Below are positions 25,507 to 35,019 of a stretch of 64,000 nucleotides of DNA, piece by piece. Numbering within the stretch: the first letter of the stretch is position 1; every line of letters begins with the position of its first letter. The DNA comes from an uncultured Saprospiraceae bacterium (GTDB lineage: Bacteria; Bacteroidota; Bacteroidia; Chitinophagales; Saprospiraceae): the NCBI GenBank assembly GCA_937995755.1, contig CALKJD010000110.1, forward strand, positions 16,313-80,312, written 5' to 3'. Made by a program: the position numbers and the translations under genes. The notes below the pieces were generated by a model. That model saw only the letters and a list, made by a program, of their open reading frames with translations, was not told the origin of the DNA and made no database searches.

Positions 25507-26520
25507 CTAAAATTTTACATTTACTAAGCCTACTAAGTCTTTCACTTCTCGTAATGTTTCTTGAGCTTTCTTTCTGATCTCCGCGGATGATGTTTTGATC
25601 TCATCTTTTAACGCTCTTTTATTGATGGATAGCTCAGCCTTACGTTCTTTAAAAGTAGATGTCATCGCTACTAAAGCATCAGCAGTAGCTTCTTTAAGTT
25701 CGGAATATTTTAATTTACCATCCTTGTAAGTGTCCATGATTTGATCATGTTGCTCTATGGCTCCTGCAGCTTTCATCATTAGAAATAGATTCGCTATTCC
25801 AGGACTCATTTCACCCGCAGGGGTATCTCCAGTATCTGTCACCGCAGATTTGATTTGCTTACGCAATCTTGCTTCGTCTGCAAAGCAGCTAATCCAATGC
25901 TTCTCACCGGCAGACTTACTCATCTTTCGTAATGGATCTGCAGTAGACGCAATCTTAGGCGTTTCCGTATGCAGTCCTTCAGGCATTACGAAATACTCTT
26001 TTCCTACTTGATTGTTAAATCGTTTGGCAATGCTTCTAGAGAGCTCTAAATGCTGATCTTGATCTTTTCCTACAGGTACATAGTCTGCCTTGTATATGAG
26101 GATGTCGGCTGTCTGTAGTACAGGGTAATCTAGTAGACCGGCAGAGATGAAATCGTCTTTACTTTCAGAACTAGATTTTTCACTCTTATCTTTATACTGT
26201 GTCATATTAGTCAGTCTACCAATAGAGCAGAAGTTGTTGAATATCCAACAAAGCTCAGTATGCTCAGGTATTAAGGACTGAATAAACAGATTTTTAGGCT
26301 TGACACCTACGGACACCAAGTTAAGTATGAGTTCCCAAGTGTTTTCCCTTAGCTTTTTCACATTGTATGGCATAGTCATGGCATGATAATCCACTACACC
26401 ATAGTAGCATTTAAATTGTTCTTGTAGGGATACCCAATTCTGTACAGCTCCGAAGTAGTTTCCTAAGTGGATAGTTCCAGTGGGTTGTATAGCACTAAGT
26501 ACAGTCTTTTGCTCGCTCAT
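25507..26520 (-). CDS. trpS: tryptophanyl-tRNA synthetase
   Basis: A class I aminoacyl-tRNA synthetase charging tRNA-Trp. The 337-residue length is normal. The HIGH-type motif appears as GTIHLGNYFGA near residue 14 and KMSKS follows PLRK near residue 197. The helical C-terminal anticodon region is Lys-rich. It is monocistronic, with a -7 box (26556-26563) 35 bases upstream. Confidence 0.97.
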   Translation of the reverse strand: MSEQKTVLSAIQPTGTIHLGNYFGAVQNWVSLQEQFKCYYGVVDYHAMTMPYNVKKLRENTWELILNLVSVGVKPKNLFIQSLIPEHTELCWIFNNFCSIGRLTNMTQYKDKSEKSSSESKDDFISAGLLDYPVLQTADILIYKADYVPVGKDQDQHLELSRSIAKRFNNQVGKEYFVMPEGLHTETPKIASTADPLRKMSKSAGEKHWISCFADEARLRKQIKSAVTDTGDTPAGEMSPGIANLFLMMKAAGAIEQHDQIMDTYKDGKLKYSELKEATADALVAMTSTFKERKAELSINKRALKDEIKTSSAEIRKKAQETLREVKDLVGLVNVKF

Positions 26521-26826
26521 ATCTTTATTCCTTTTCTTTGAAAATTATAAGAGCGCAAAAATAAGAAAGATTATTCTAGGATAGTGGGTTGATATGAGTA
26601 GTAATATGAATGTTGTTTATTTCGTTGTATGATGTATATAAGGTGAGAAATTGTTTAAGGTGAGTCGTATTTCTATTATAATAATGGATTGGTAATAAAC
26701 CTCAAGGAATTGTTAACTGGGAGTTTAGATGATGTAGGGTAATTGCACTTTCTTATTTTAGATGATAGGAAGTGAAGAGTATGAAGCGATTAGGATGCAT
26801 TAGTAAATCACAAAACGTTATCTACC
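26521..26826. other. 306-base divergent promoter region
   Basis: Contains the trpS -7 box on the minus strand (26556-26563). The rest is AT-rich without any frame, hairpin or clear TAnnTTTG box for the divergent gene at 26827. Confidence 0.5.
26556..26563 (-). promoter_or_regulatory. candidate trpS -7 box
   Basis: The minus strand reads TATTTTTG, an exact TAnnTTTG match, 35 bases before the trpS ATG. Confidence 0.45.
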
Positions 26827-29382
26827 ATGATACAATTACCATCTGTTCCACAGTATATATTGGAGTCTAGCTTAAGTTTGATTACGTTTTATGCTATCTT
26901 TTATTGGCTTTTGAGAAAAGATACTTTTCATCATTTCAATAAGTATTATCTTTTAACCACTTCACTTATTTCAGTCTTACTGCCTTTTATAGATTTCCAT
27001 GTAATTGATACGGCTAATCAGGCAGCTGGTAGTGTAGAAAGTCTCATTCAGTATAGAGCAGATCTGAAGCAGTATGAATCAGGTATGTCCAATAATATGT
27101 TTTACACTATTACGATTAGTGATGTAGTAAAAGCAGTATTTTATGTAGGTGTTTTTCTAACAGGCTTGAAGTTTTTGCACTCTTTATTTCAATTGATAGA
27201 TAAAGTAAAGAAGAATAAAAGAAGATCAGTATCTGAGGATACTCCTAAGAATATTTTGGGCTCATCGGTTTTTAGTTTTTTATATTGGAATGAAGAAGCT
27301 AACAGTATAAATAATCAACTACTGATGAAAGCAAATGCGTCAAAACTTAAACCTTGGCATAGTATAGATGTGATCATTATGGAATTGTTGGTAGTGGTAA
27401 ATTGGATTAATCCATTGATTTATTTATTTAGAAATAGATTTTATAAAATTAATGAATATGTAATCGACGAAAGTATTGCTGCGCACAGTGGCGGAAGAAA
27501 ACAATATGCAGAGCAGCTAATGGAAACTAATTTAAAGTTTAATACCAATCAAGATAGAAGTAATTATGTGTCTATAGTAGATAGAGTAATGGTACTTACT
27601 AAAAAGAGAACATCTGCTTTGGGCAAGTTGAAACCTTTGTTAGTGATTCCTATGGCTTTTGTTATGATGTCATTATATTCCTTTGACTATGCCGATAAGC
27701 TACCAGATGAAGTTAAGTCTAGCCTAATAAGGATAGAGAATAGTCTTATGAATGCAAGCGAGCATGTAGTGGTAAATCTTACCCATAGCAAACGTAATTA
27801 TGAATGGGAATTTAAGTGGGGAGAACATTTATATGGACTAACCTCTAGAGATGAGGATGGTAACCTTAGTTATAACATGAGTAAAGAAGTTTCACTTTTT
27901 GATTTGTATGAATCTATTGAAAGCAAACCCAGCTATAAGACTAAAGGAATCTATGAGTCGATGGGGTTTGATATCAAGATAACATCTAACTCTGATACTG
28001 TATCTAGTATATCTGTTCCGATAGGAGACTATGAGAGTCTTGGTGATAAAATGAAGAAGGAGATAGTCAAACATAAAACACCGTTTAATATCTACTTTTC
28101 TAACATTGGATCTACAAATGGCAAAAGAGATGGAGGGTTTATGATCACTGTTTATCAGTTTATGAAGAGTAGTGAAAAAAATAAAGATACTAATAGAGAC
28201 AGAGAAGTAAAAGCTAGATGGGGAGATCTCAATTTAAGTGGTTCTGATTTTGGTTGGGTCATATCTAACAATTATAGACAAATGTATGGTACTTGGAATC
28301 AGTTGAGATATTCAGAAAAGCCATTCAATATTCAAAAGAAAGATTTTTTAGAAAAAATTAGTTCTAAGTTTGAGCTAATTGTAAATGATGAAGAGATATC
28401 TACTAAAGAGAGTACTCGTTTGACGCTGAGCATAGTAAGGCCAGAAGTAACAAAAAGTAATGCAGATTGGAATCCATCTGCTGACAAACTGGAAACAGAG
28501 AATGGCTCTAGGACTGTTAAGACAATTACTAAAGTCTATCATGGAAGATCGGTTTCGATGGTAAATGATGAATATGATTTTAGAGCATTATTGAGTAGTG
28601 GAGATGTGTATTTAAAAGACATCTTAAGTTCAGTGTCTGATGGTGATGTCATTACTATCGCAGCGATAGATACACTCGACACTTCTGAGGAAGGCAATCA
28701 TTTTTTCTTTAATATGACTATTATCGATAAAGATGCCGCCTATACATCTCCATATGAAGTGGAGTTGCCTCCAACGTCAGACAGTTATACTAATTTTCAG
28801 ATCTACTATAATGCCGAAGACGATCAGACATATGTAAAGGTGGATACAACAGAGACGGCTAACGAAAAGATAGTGAGAGCGTATCGACATAGCGAATCAT
28901 ATAAGCTCACACATGTACCCAATTTTAAAACTAAAAATAGGGTGAACGATACAAGGACTTTGCCAGGTGGTACATTGAGTATAGATCCCAAAATGAATCT
29001 TTCGACTTCTGTGTTAAGAATGGAGAGACTCAATGAGCATTATACTTTGAGTGATAGAATGATTCGAATGGATTGGGGGAAAATGATTTCACTTCCAGGT
29101 ATTGGAAATTTTTCTAGAAAAGAATTTAAAAGATCTAATCGATCTAATATTTTACTCTCTGCAGGTGATCATTTTTTAGATGTTTCAAGATTTGACCTAG
29201 TGATTATACGTGAAGGCGATGATCCAATAAGAATACGGACGGATAATGTTAAATCCGATATTTGTCGACAGGTTCTAAAGGGTGTTGAAGGAGCAGTAAG
29301 TATTTACTTTGATAATATTATCGTAAATGATAATGATGAGTACAAATATTATCCATATCAGTTTGTATTTAATATCGAGTAA
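26827..29382 (+). CDS. BlaR1/M56-like membrane protein lacking the HExxH zinc site
   Basis: An 851-residue membrane protein. The N-terminal 290 residues follow the M56/BlaR1 pattern: helices at about 12-30 (LSLITFYAIFYWLLRKDTFH), 42-58, 98-116, 180-200 and 275-290, plus the trailing signatures WHSIDVIIMELLVVVNWINP and EYVIDESIAA. Where active members carry HExxH just before WHSxD, this protein reads MKANASKLKPWHS, so His, Glu and His are all replaced. Residues 300-851 are a large extracytoplasmic region with no domain I recognise, far larger than the usual sensor. No BlaI/MecI repressor is adjacent. It is probably a non-proteolytic sensor or scaffold derived from M56. It ends at a strong terminator. 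Confidence 0.72.
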   Translation: MIQLPSVPQYILESSLSLITFYAIFYWLLRKDTFHHFNKYYLLTTSLISVLLPFIDFHVIDTANQAAGSVESLIQYRADLKQYESGMSNNMFYTITISDVVKAVFYVGVFLTGLKFLHSLFQLIDKVKKNKRRSVSEDTPKNILGSSVFSFLYWNEEANSINNQLLMKANASKLKPWHSIDVIIMELLVVVNWINPLIYLFRNRFYKINEYVIDESIAAHSGGRKQYAEQLMETNLKFNTNQDRSNYVSIVDRVMVLTKKRTSALGKLKPLLVIPMAFVMMSLYSFDYADKLPDEVKSSLIRIENSLMNASEHVVVNLTHSKRNYEWEFKWGEHLYGLTSRDEDGNLSYNMSKEVSLFDLYESIESKPSYKTKGIYESMGFDIKITSNSDTVSSISVPIGDYESLGDKMKKEIVKHKTPFNIYFSNIGSTNGKRDGGFMITVYQFMKSSEKNKDTNRDREVKARWGDLNLSGSDFGWVISNNYRQMYGTWNQLRYSEKPFNIQKKDFLEKISSKFELIVNDEEISTKESTRLTLSIVRPEVTKSNADWNPSADKLETENGSRTVKTITKVYHGRSVSMVNDEYDFRALLSSGDVYLKDILSSVSDGDVITIAAIDTLDTSEEGNHFFFNMTIIDKDAAYTSPYEVELPPTSDSYTNFQIYYNAEDDQTYVKVDTTETANEKIVRAYRHSESYKLTHVPNFKTKNRVNDTRTLPGGTLSIDPKMNLSTSVLRMERLNEHYTLSDRMIRMDWGKMISLPGIGNFSRKEFKRSNRSNILLSAGDHFLDVSRFDLVIIREGDDPIRIRTDNVKSDICRQVLKGVEGAVSIYFDNIIVNDNDEYKYYPYQFVFNIE

Positions 29383-29384
29383 AA

Positions 29385-29424
29385 AACAAATGGGCTATAT
29401 CACTTTAGATATAGCCCATTTGTT
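29385..29424. terminator. strong bidirectional terminator
   Basis: A 16-bp perfect stem (AACAAATGGGCTATAT and its complement) with an 8-base loop between convergent genes. It is T-rich on the minus-strand side (ATTTGTTTTTTACTCG). Confidence 0.85.
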
Positions 29425-29442
29425 CATTGATTTTTTTCGATT

Positions 29443-30849
29443 TTATTTGACTAGTTCGGCTAAGGTAGCGTGGGTGTCATCTAGCATTTTTCTTACTCCA
29501 GTATAGTCTTTTGCTTGAGCATATACACGTAGCACAGGTTCAGTGCCACTAGGTCGAATCATGACCCAAGTGTCATCAGCAACATAAAATTTATAGCCAT
29601 CGACTTTTTCTATTTTTAATACATCACGACCACCGATAGATTTTATTTTATCTTCTTTACATAAGTCCATGATAGCCCACTTTTTCTCATTGTCGATATG
29701 AAGATCATCTCTATCAAATTTGAATTCACCAACTTTTGCATATACTTCTTGTATAAGTTCTTGCATCGTCTTGCCTGTCTTGGCCATAAATTCCATGATA
29801 AGCAATCCTATCCAGATACCATCTCTTTCAGGGATATGGCCTGCTACTGCTAGTCCGCCAGATTCTTCTCCTCCAGCTATAAGCTTTTCGCTTACCATGA
29901 TCTCAGCGATATATTTAAATCCAATTTTGGTTACTTCGAAATCTAAACCATAGATTTCAGCTAAATTTTTCATCTTTTCAGTCACAGAGAATGTGACTAC
30001 GACCTTACCCGTTTCATGTTTGTATTCTTTGAGATAGTAAAGTAAAAGTAGTAAGAGGTGTTGGCTATCTACAAAGTCTCCTTTGGCGTCAAACATTCCT
30101 ACACGATCTGCGTCACCATCATTTGCTAGACCTACATTGATTTCAGAATGATCCTTGATATATTGACTTAGCTCTGTAAGATTGCGGCTTATTGGCTCAG
30201 GCGCTTGTCCGTAGAACGAAGGGTTATTTTCGCAGTGCAGTAAAGCAGCATCATCAAAAAGTTGCTTGATTACATTCTGCCCTGCACCATACATTGCATC
30301 ATATGCCAGTTTAATGCCAGAGTTGCGAATAAGATCTAAGTCAAAATTGGCTTTGATATGATCTATGTAAATAGACTCTAAATCGGTCATGATTAATTTC
30401 CCAGATGTCAGTGCAGCATTTAGGTCTGCTGTAGCAGTAGGAATGATATCTAATATATGGGATTCAACTTCTGCAATTTCCTTTGGAATCGTTGGCCCAC
30501 CATAAGACGATTTTAATTTAAATCCGTTATAGCTTGGAGGGTTATGACTCGCAGTGATCACGATGCCCAAGTCAGCATTGTGCTTTACGATACCCAATGA
30601 TACCATAGGGGTCGATACGAAATCTTCACCAAGATAGACTGTCAGTCCATATGAAAGGCATATCTCAGCAGCTCTATCAGCAAACATTTTACCTCCAAAT
30701 CTAGTGTCGTGACCAATTACTACTTTGCTCATACCTTTAGATACCATCCATCGAGCGGTAGCATCTGATACTCGACTAAGATTGTCTAAAGTGTAATCTT
30801 GAGCTATAATTGCTCTCCAGCCGTCAGTTCCAAATTTGATTGGTGTCAT
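29443..30849 (-). CDS. phosphoglucomutase/phosphomannomutase family enzyme
   Basis: An alpha-D-phosphohexomutase of 468 residues that interconverts hexose 1- and 6-phosphates. The phosphoserine loop is VITASHNPPSYNGFK near residue 100, the metal-binding loop is NDGDADRVGMF, the sugar-binding loop GGEESGG, and the phosphate-binding loop RPSGTEPVLRVYAQ near the C-terminus. All four loops are intact. Glucose, mannose and glucosamine phosphates are all possible; the sequence alone does not decide. Single gene. Confidence 0.93.
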   Translation of the reverse strand: MTPIKFGTDGWRAIIAQDYTLDNLSRVSDATARWMVSKGMSKVVIGHDTRFGGKMFADRAAEICLSYGLTVYLGEDFVSTPMVSLGIVKHNADLGIVITASHNPPSYNGFKLKSSYGGPTIPKEIAEVESHILDIIPTATADLNAALTSGKLIMTDLESIYIDHIKANFDLDLIRNSGIKLAYDAMYGAGQNVIKQLFDDAALLHCENNPSFYGQAPEPISRNLTELSQYIKDHSEINVGLANDGDADRVGMFDAKGDFVDSQHLLLLLLYYLKEYKHETGKVVVTFSVTEKMKNLAEIYGLDFEVTKIGFKYIAEIMVSEKLIAGGEESGGLAVAGHIPERDGIWIGLLIMEFMAKTGKTMQELIQEVYAKVGEFKFDRDDLHIDNEKKWAIMDLCKEDKIKSIGGRDVLKIEKVDGYKFYVADDTWVMIRPSGTEPVLRVYAQAKDYTGVRKMLDDTHATLAELVK

Positions 30850-31062
30850 ATTCTAAATCTATTGTTGATAAATTTCAATTATTCTAAGTGATACAGTAGT
30901 TCGTTTAATTATAACGAAAAAAGATATTATATCGAGTACCTTGTAGTTGACAAAGAAACATAAAATATTGTAATTGAAGGAACTCAAGCTCTTAAATGTC
31001 TATTGGTGATAATGATACATATTAAATAATAATTTAATATATTTACCTCAAATAGTCAGAAA

Positions 31063-31755
31063 TTGAAAGATACGCACAAGCTTAGAGGGTTAAGACAAAG
31101 GTTAGTAAATTACTTGCAGTCAAGAGGAATCGATGATTCGCGTATTCTTGATGCTTTTATGGACATTCCTAGACATTACTTTATGTCGCAGGACTTTGCT
31201 GAGTGGGCATATCGTAATGAAGCTTTTCCAATCGCAGCAGGTCAGACTATTTCTCATCCTTATACAGTGGCTTTTCAGACGGACCTATTGCAGGTTAAGC
31301 CTTCTGATAAAATATTAGAAATAGGTACAGGGTCTGGTTATCAAGCGGCAGTCATATCTTCGATGGGAGCAAAGCTTTATACTATTGAGAGACAAGCAGA
31401 GTTATATCATAACACTAATAAATTATTAATTAAGCTAGGATATGATCGCATTAGGACATTGTTTGGTGATGGATACCAAGGTGCCCCAAGATTTGCTCCA
31501 TTTGATAAGATAATTGTCACTTGCGGAGCGTCATTTATTCCTAAGGCATTACCGTATCAGCTCAAGATTGGTGGAAGAATGATTATACCAGTAGGAGAGG
31601 GAGATGATAAGATGATGACCGTGATCATAAGAGAGTCAGAGACAGAGTTCTCTTCAGAGAAGAAAGGTATCTTTAAGTTTGTACCATTCCTAGAAGGAAC
31701 TAATGCAGACCAACAATCTATGTCTAAGCGTCCAATAAAGAGAGTTAGCTTGTAA
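31063..31755 (+). CDS. pcm: protein-L-isoaspartate O-methyltransferase
   Basis: Repairs isoaspartyl residues in aged proteins using S-adenosylmethionine. In about 230 residues it shows the PCMT hallmarks: FAEWAYRNEAFPIAAGQTIS (substrate loop with GQTIS), the SAM motif ILEIGTGSGYQAAVIS, and the later IIPVGEG. No ATG precedes the conserved N-terminal segment (KLRGLRQRLVNYLQSRGI), so TTG at 31063 is the likely start. A bidirectional terminator follows. Confidence 0.93.
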   Translation: MKDTHKLRGLRQRLVNYLQSRGIDDSRILDAFMDIPRHYFMSQDFAEWAYRNEAFPIAAGQTISHPYTVAFQTDLLQVKPSDKILEIGTGSGYQAAVISSMGAKLYTIERQAELYHNTNKLLIKLGYDRIRTLFGDGYQGAPRFAPFDKIIVTCGASFIPKALPYQLKIGGRMIIPVGEGDDKMMTVIIRESETEFSSEKKGIFKFVPFLEGTNADQQSMSKRPIKRVSL

Positions 31756-31765
31756 TGATAAATAA

Positions 31766-31803
31766 AAATGCAACCCCTTCCATTTTAGGTAGGAATTGCA
31801 TTT
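31766..31803. terminator. bidirectional terminator
   Basis: AAATGCAA pairs with TTGCATTT, extended by TTCC/GGAA with a small bulge, between convergent pcm and the 31826 gene. Confidence 0.6.
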
Positions 31804-31825
31804 CACTCTTATTTGATTTTCAAAT

Positions 31826-32362
31826 TTATATTTTCCGGCCTCCGACTTTTTTAGTTTTACGACTTACTTTTCTTGCTTTATCTACATCGACTAGTAACGC
31901 TGCCATAGCGCTTTGACTTGTTGTATTATATGTTTTTCCTTTGTAAGTGACTTTTCCGACCCTGCGATCCCATTCTTTAGCGAGTAGGACAAATTTTCCT
32001 CCAGCTTTCTTATTAGGACCAAACATCAAAAAGCTATCCTCGCCTTCTTCAAAAGAGATAGCAAATCGATTTGCTTTGGGTGAAAACATTAATACACCTG
32101 GAGTCTCTTTAGGAAATACAATTTCTTCTACTTTACGACCATCGACTATTTTAATCTTACCTTCGGATATCTTAGATTCATTGATACCTAGATCTCGATA
32201 GAGTACAATATCCTTAGATAGATAGAATTGTACACTTTGAAGTTCTGCTTCGGACAATCGATAATCGTCGTGCATAGTCTCTGTATAGTAATTTAGTGAT
32301 GGGCTACATGAGCTCATCAGCCCTACAATTGCAAATAATGATAATTGGATTAAAGATTTCAT
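31826..32362 (-). CDS. lipoprotein of unknown function
   Basis: 178 residues beginning with a lipoprotein signal (LIQLSLFAIVGLMSSC; the lipobox is MSSC). The mature part is basic at its end (KARKVSRKTKKVGGRKI) and contains a mixed beta region (IVFPKETPGVLMFS, KFVLLAKEWDRRVGKVTYKG). I do not recognise the family. It is probably anchored in the inner or outer membrane facing the periplasm. Single gene. Confidence 0.7.
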   Translation of the reverse strand: MKSLIQLSLFAIVGLMSSCSPSLNYYTETMHDDYRLSEAELQSVQFYLSKDIVLYRDLGINESKISEGKIKIVDGRKVEEIVFPKETPGVLMFSPKANRFAISFEEGEDSFLMFGPNKKAGGKFVLLAKEWDRRVGKVTYKGKTYNTTSQSAMAALLVDVDKARKVSRKTKKVGGRKI

Positions 32363-32563
32363 ATGCGTACGGATTTTTAATGTATAAATACCTAAAGAGT
32401 TTTTTGTTCTCTCTAAATGTAGTACAACGTTAGACGCATTGGCAAGCTCCTTATGAATGATTAACAGTTGGTTTAACTTAATTTTAAATGATATGCTGGG
32501 AAATCATTTAAAATTGATGTTGAATACTTTACGCCTGAGAAGTGTAAATTTCGAATTAGGGCA

Positions 32564-32597
32564 AAAAAAGTGGTTCCTGATTGAGTCAGAAACCACT
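32564..32597 (-). terminator. intrinsic terminator of the LolA-like gene
   Basis: The minus strand has AGTGGTT-x-CTGA pairing with TCAG-x-AACCACT around a short loop, followed by TTTTTTTGC. Confidence 0.8.
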
Positions 32598-32631
32598 AAG
32601 GTTGGTAAACTGAGAATAATAAGGTTCTATA

Positions 32632-33297
32632 CTAATCAATCCTCAGATCTTCTACATGCACCCCTGGGTGCGCGGCCTTATCAAAGGCAAATATCTTCTC
32701 GTCGTATTTTTTATTCGACTCGATGTTATCAAGACTAACTGTATATCTTGATCCATCTCTGGCAAATATGGCAATTTTTTTCATCATATTATCCTTTCTA
32801 TTAATACTAATACGCATTTTGATGTATTCTGAGTCTCTATCAAGCGGTTTGAACTCTATTTCTGTCAATTTTACACCGTTTTCTGTCTTCACATCAGTAA
32901 TTGCATATATGTATTCATTTGACTCATAGATACGTAACATGTCTTTTGGAGACATGATTTCACCTTCTTCTTCGAAGTCGGCATCAGTCAATTGTACTTC
33001 TTTATTTGATTTTAAATGGACCCAAACGTTCTTGTTATTGTTATATATCTCTTGATCATCAAGACTTAAAAAGTACATTTCTCCAGCTTGAATGATTTGT
33101 CCATTTTGGATCTCAGTTTCTTGTCCAGAAAGCTTCATCTCTAAAGTGAAATCTGCTTCCATACTACTAAAGCTGTCGTACTTTTTCTTTAGCTTATCTA
33201 AAATTTTCGTGGCTTCTGGGTCGGATGTTTCTCCCACTTGAGCGTAAGTACTCATCATCAGACACATGCTAAACAATAATGTGATATATATTTTCAT
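32632..33297 (-). CDS. LolA-like outer-membrane lipoprotein carrier
   Basis: A periplasmic protein of 221 residues with a signal peptide (ITLLFSMCLMMSTYAQ). The mature protein has the LolA open-barrel pattern: TKILDKLKKKYDSFSSMEADFTL, then a series of amphipathic strands (GQIIQAGEMYFLSLDDQEIYNN, KNVWVHLKSNKEVQLTD). The end (ISINRKDNMMKKIAIFARDGS) fits Bacteroidota LolA homologues. It likely carries lipoproteins to the outer membrane. No LolB or LolCDE is nearby. Single gene with its own promoter box and terminator. Confidence 0.85.
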   Translation of the reverse strand: MKIYITLLFSMCLMMSTYAQVGETSDPEATKILDKLKKKYDSFSSMEADFTLEMKLSGQETEIQNGQIIQAGEMYFLSLDDQEIYNNNKNVWVHLKSNKEVQLTDADFEEEGEIMSPKDMLRIYESNEYIYAITDVKTENGVKLTEIEFKPLDRDSEYIKMRISINRKDNMMKKIAIFARDGSRYTVSLDNIESNKKYDEKIFAFDKAAHPGVHVEDLRID

Positions 33298-33342
33298 GAT
33301 TTTCTATTTTGTAGTTATATAAGTATAACCCTTATATGATTG

Positions 33343-33350
33343 CAAAAGTA
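33343..33350 (-). promoter_or_regulatory. candidate -7 box for the LolA-like gene
   Basis: The minus strand reads TACTTTTG, an exact TAnnTTTG match, 45 bases before the ATG. Confidence 0.4.
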
Positions 33351-33522
33351 TCATTTCTCTCGGTTAAAGCCTTGTTAAATAAGAAGAAGCAAATTGGCTA
33401 AGATTGAATAGACAATGCTTTTAAGTAGTTTTTCAATGTACTTAACAAGACTAGTGGCGATTTTGATATCAATAATTGCTTTTTTTTAATGAACTTGGAC
33501 GTCACTTAAAGAAGCTTAATCA

Positions 33523-35019
33523 ATGAATCAGAATTTACAGCATATTTTAACTTTAGAGCCACTGACTCTTGCTCAAATTGGCAAAATAGTAAGTAGTAAT
33601 AATAAAATTGTACTCGGTCAAGATTGTATAGATCGAGTAACTGTCAATAGAAATTACTTAGAAGCTAAAATATCTCAAGATAATAAAACTATATATGGTA
33701 TTAATACTGGATTTGGATCCCTATGTGATACTATCATACCGCAGCAGGGACTAGAAGAGCTTCAGCGTAATCTGGTGTTATCTCATTCATGCGGAACAGG
33801 CCCTGCCATACCACAGCAAATAGCCAAAATCGTTCTATTACTTAAGATAAAGAACCTTTCTCTAGGTTGCTCAGGGGTAAGAATTTCATTAGTTGAAAGA
33901 TTGGTGAATATGTACAACGAGGACATGATTCCAGAATTATTTGAAATGGGATCGTTAGGGGCCTCTGGAGATTTAGCTCCACTAGCACATTTGGCAGCTA
34001 CCATGTTGGGCGAAGGATATGTAAATCATAAAGGAAATAAAATATCCGCCAAAGAAGCTTTGGAGATCCTTGGAGAAGAGCCATTCATACTTGGTGCTAA
34101 AGAAGGCTTGGCGCTACTTAATGGGACACAGTTTAGTACTGCCTATGCACTCTATAGTGTTTTAGAGGCCAATAGATTATTATCTCTGGCGAATCATACC
34201 GCTGCAATGTCGATGGATGCCTTTATGTGTTCACTAGACCCATTGGATGAAGATATTCATCGAGTGCGTAATCAGAGAGGACAGATAGCCGTTGCTGCCG
34301 AGATAAGAGGCTTACTCGTGGGTAGTCAATTAGCTGGACATGGAAGGTATAGTGTACAAGATCCATATTCATTCAGATGTGTACCACAAGTACACGGTGC
34401 GAGTCATGATGCTATTGCCTATGCGAGTGATATAGTTGAGCGAGAGATTAATGCGGTAACAGATAATCCTAATATTTTTGATAGAGAGGATAAAATTCTT
34501 TCAGGAGGCAATTTTCATGCACAGCCCATAGCGTTAGCATTGGATTTTTTGGCGATCGCATTATCTGAGTTAGGAAGTATATCTGAGCGAAGGACTTATG
34601 TTTTTCTAGGAGCCAATAGAGAGTTGCCATCATTTTTGATAGCCGACGCTGGATTAAATAGTGGGATGATGATACTGCAGTATACGGCGGCTTCGATTGC
34701 CAGTCAAAATAAACAATTGTGTACACCAGCCTCTGTTGATTCTATCATATCATGTAATGGACAAGAAGATCACGTAAGTATGGCGGCCAATGCGGGTACA
34801 AAGTGCTATAGGGTAGTTCAGAATTTAAAATCATTGATTGCTATAGAATTGATTCTTTCCGCTCAAGCTAAAGATTTTCGAAAAGGAGTAACATCGGGTA
34901 GTGTGGTAGAGAGCATGCATGCGTCTTTTAGATCAACAGTGCCATTTATTAAGTCAGATATGTATAGCAAAGATCTGATAGTAGGTGCAGAAGCATTTGT
35001 GGAAAAGTGGAATGCGTAA
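33523..35019 (+). CDS. hutH: histidine ammonia-lyase family enzyme
   Basis: A 498-residue MIO-cofactor lyase. The Ala-Ser-Gly triad that forms the cofactor lies in GSLGASGDLAPLAHLA near residues 147-149. NTGFGSLCDT and NLVLSHSCGTG (with the Ser-His pair typical of histidine enzymes) form the substrate end, and NPNIF, GNFHAQP and QEDHVSM are conserved. It would deaminate histidine to urocanate. No hutU, hutI or hutG is present here, so a stand-alone role or an aromatic amino-acid substrate is possible. The stop overlaps the next start by eight bases. Confidence 0.9.
   Translation: MNQNLQHILTLEPLTLAQIGKIVSSNNKIVLGQDCIDRVTVNRNYLEAKISQDNKTIYGINTGFGSLCDTIIPQQGLEELQRNLVLSHSCGTGPAIPQQIAKIVLLLKIKNLSLGCSGVRISLVERLVNMYNEDMIPELFEMGSLGASGDLAPLAHLAATMLGEGYVNHKGNKISAKEALEILGEEPFILGAKEGLALLNGTQFSTAYALYSVLEANRLLSLANHTAAMSMDAFMCSLDPLDEDIHRVRNQRGQIAVAAEIRGLLVGSQLAGHGRYSVQDPYSFRCVPQVHGASHDAIAYASDIVEREINAVTDNPNIFDREDKILSGGNFHAQPIALALDFLAIALSELGSISERRTYVFLGANRELPSFLIADAGLNSGMMILQYTAASIASQNKQLCTPASVDSIISCNGQEDHVSMAANAGTKCYRVVQNLKSLIAIELILSAQAKDFRKGVTSGSVVESMHASFRSTVPFIKSDMYSKDLIVGAEAFVEKWNA

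Noticed and set aside
32457..32738. Plus-strand frame of 93 codons
   Set aside because: It crosses the LolA-like gene's terminator and the 3' end of that gene; no domain or start signal.
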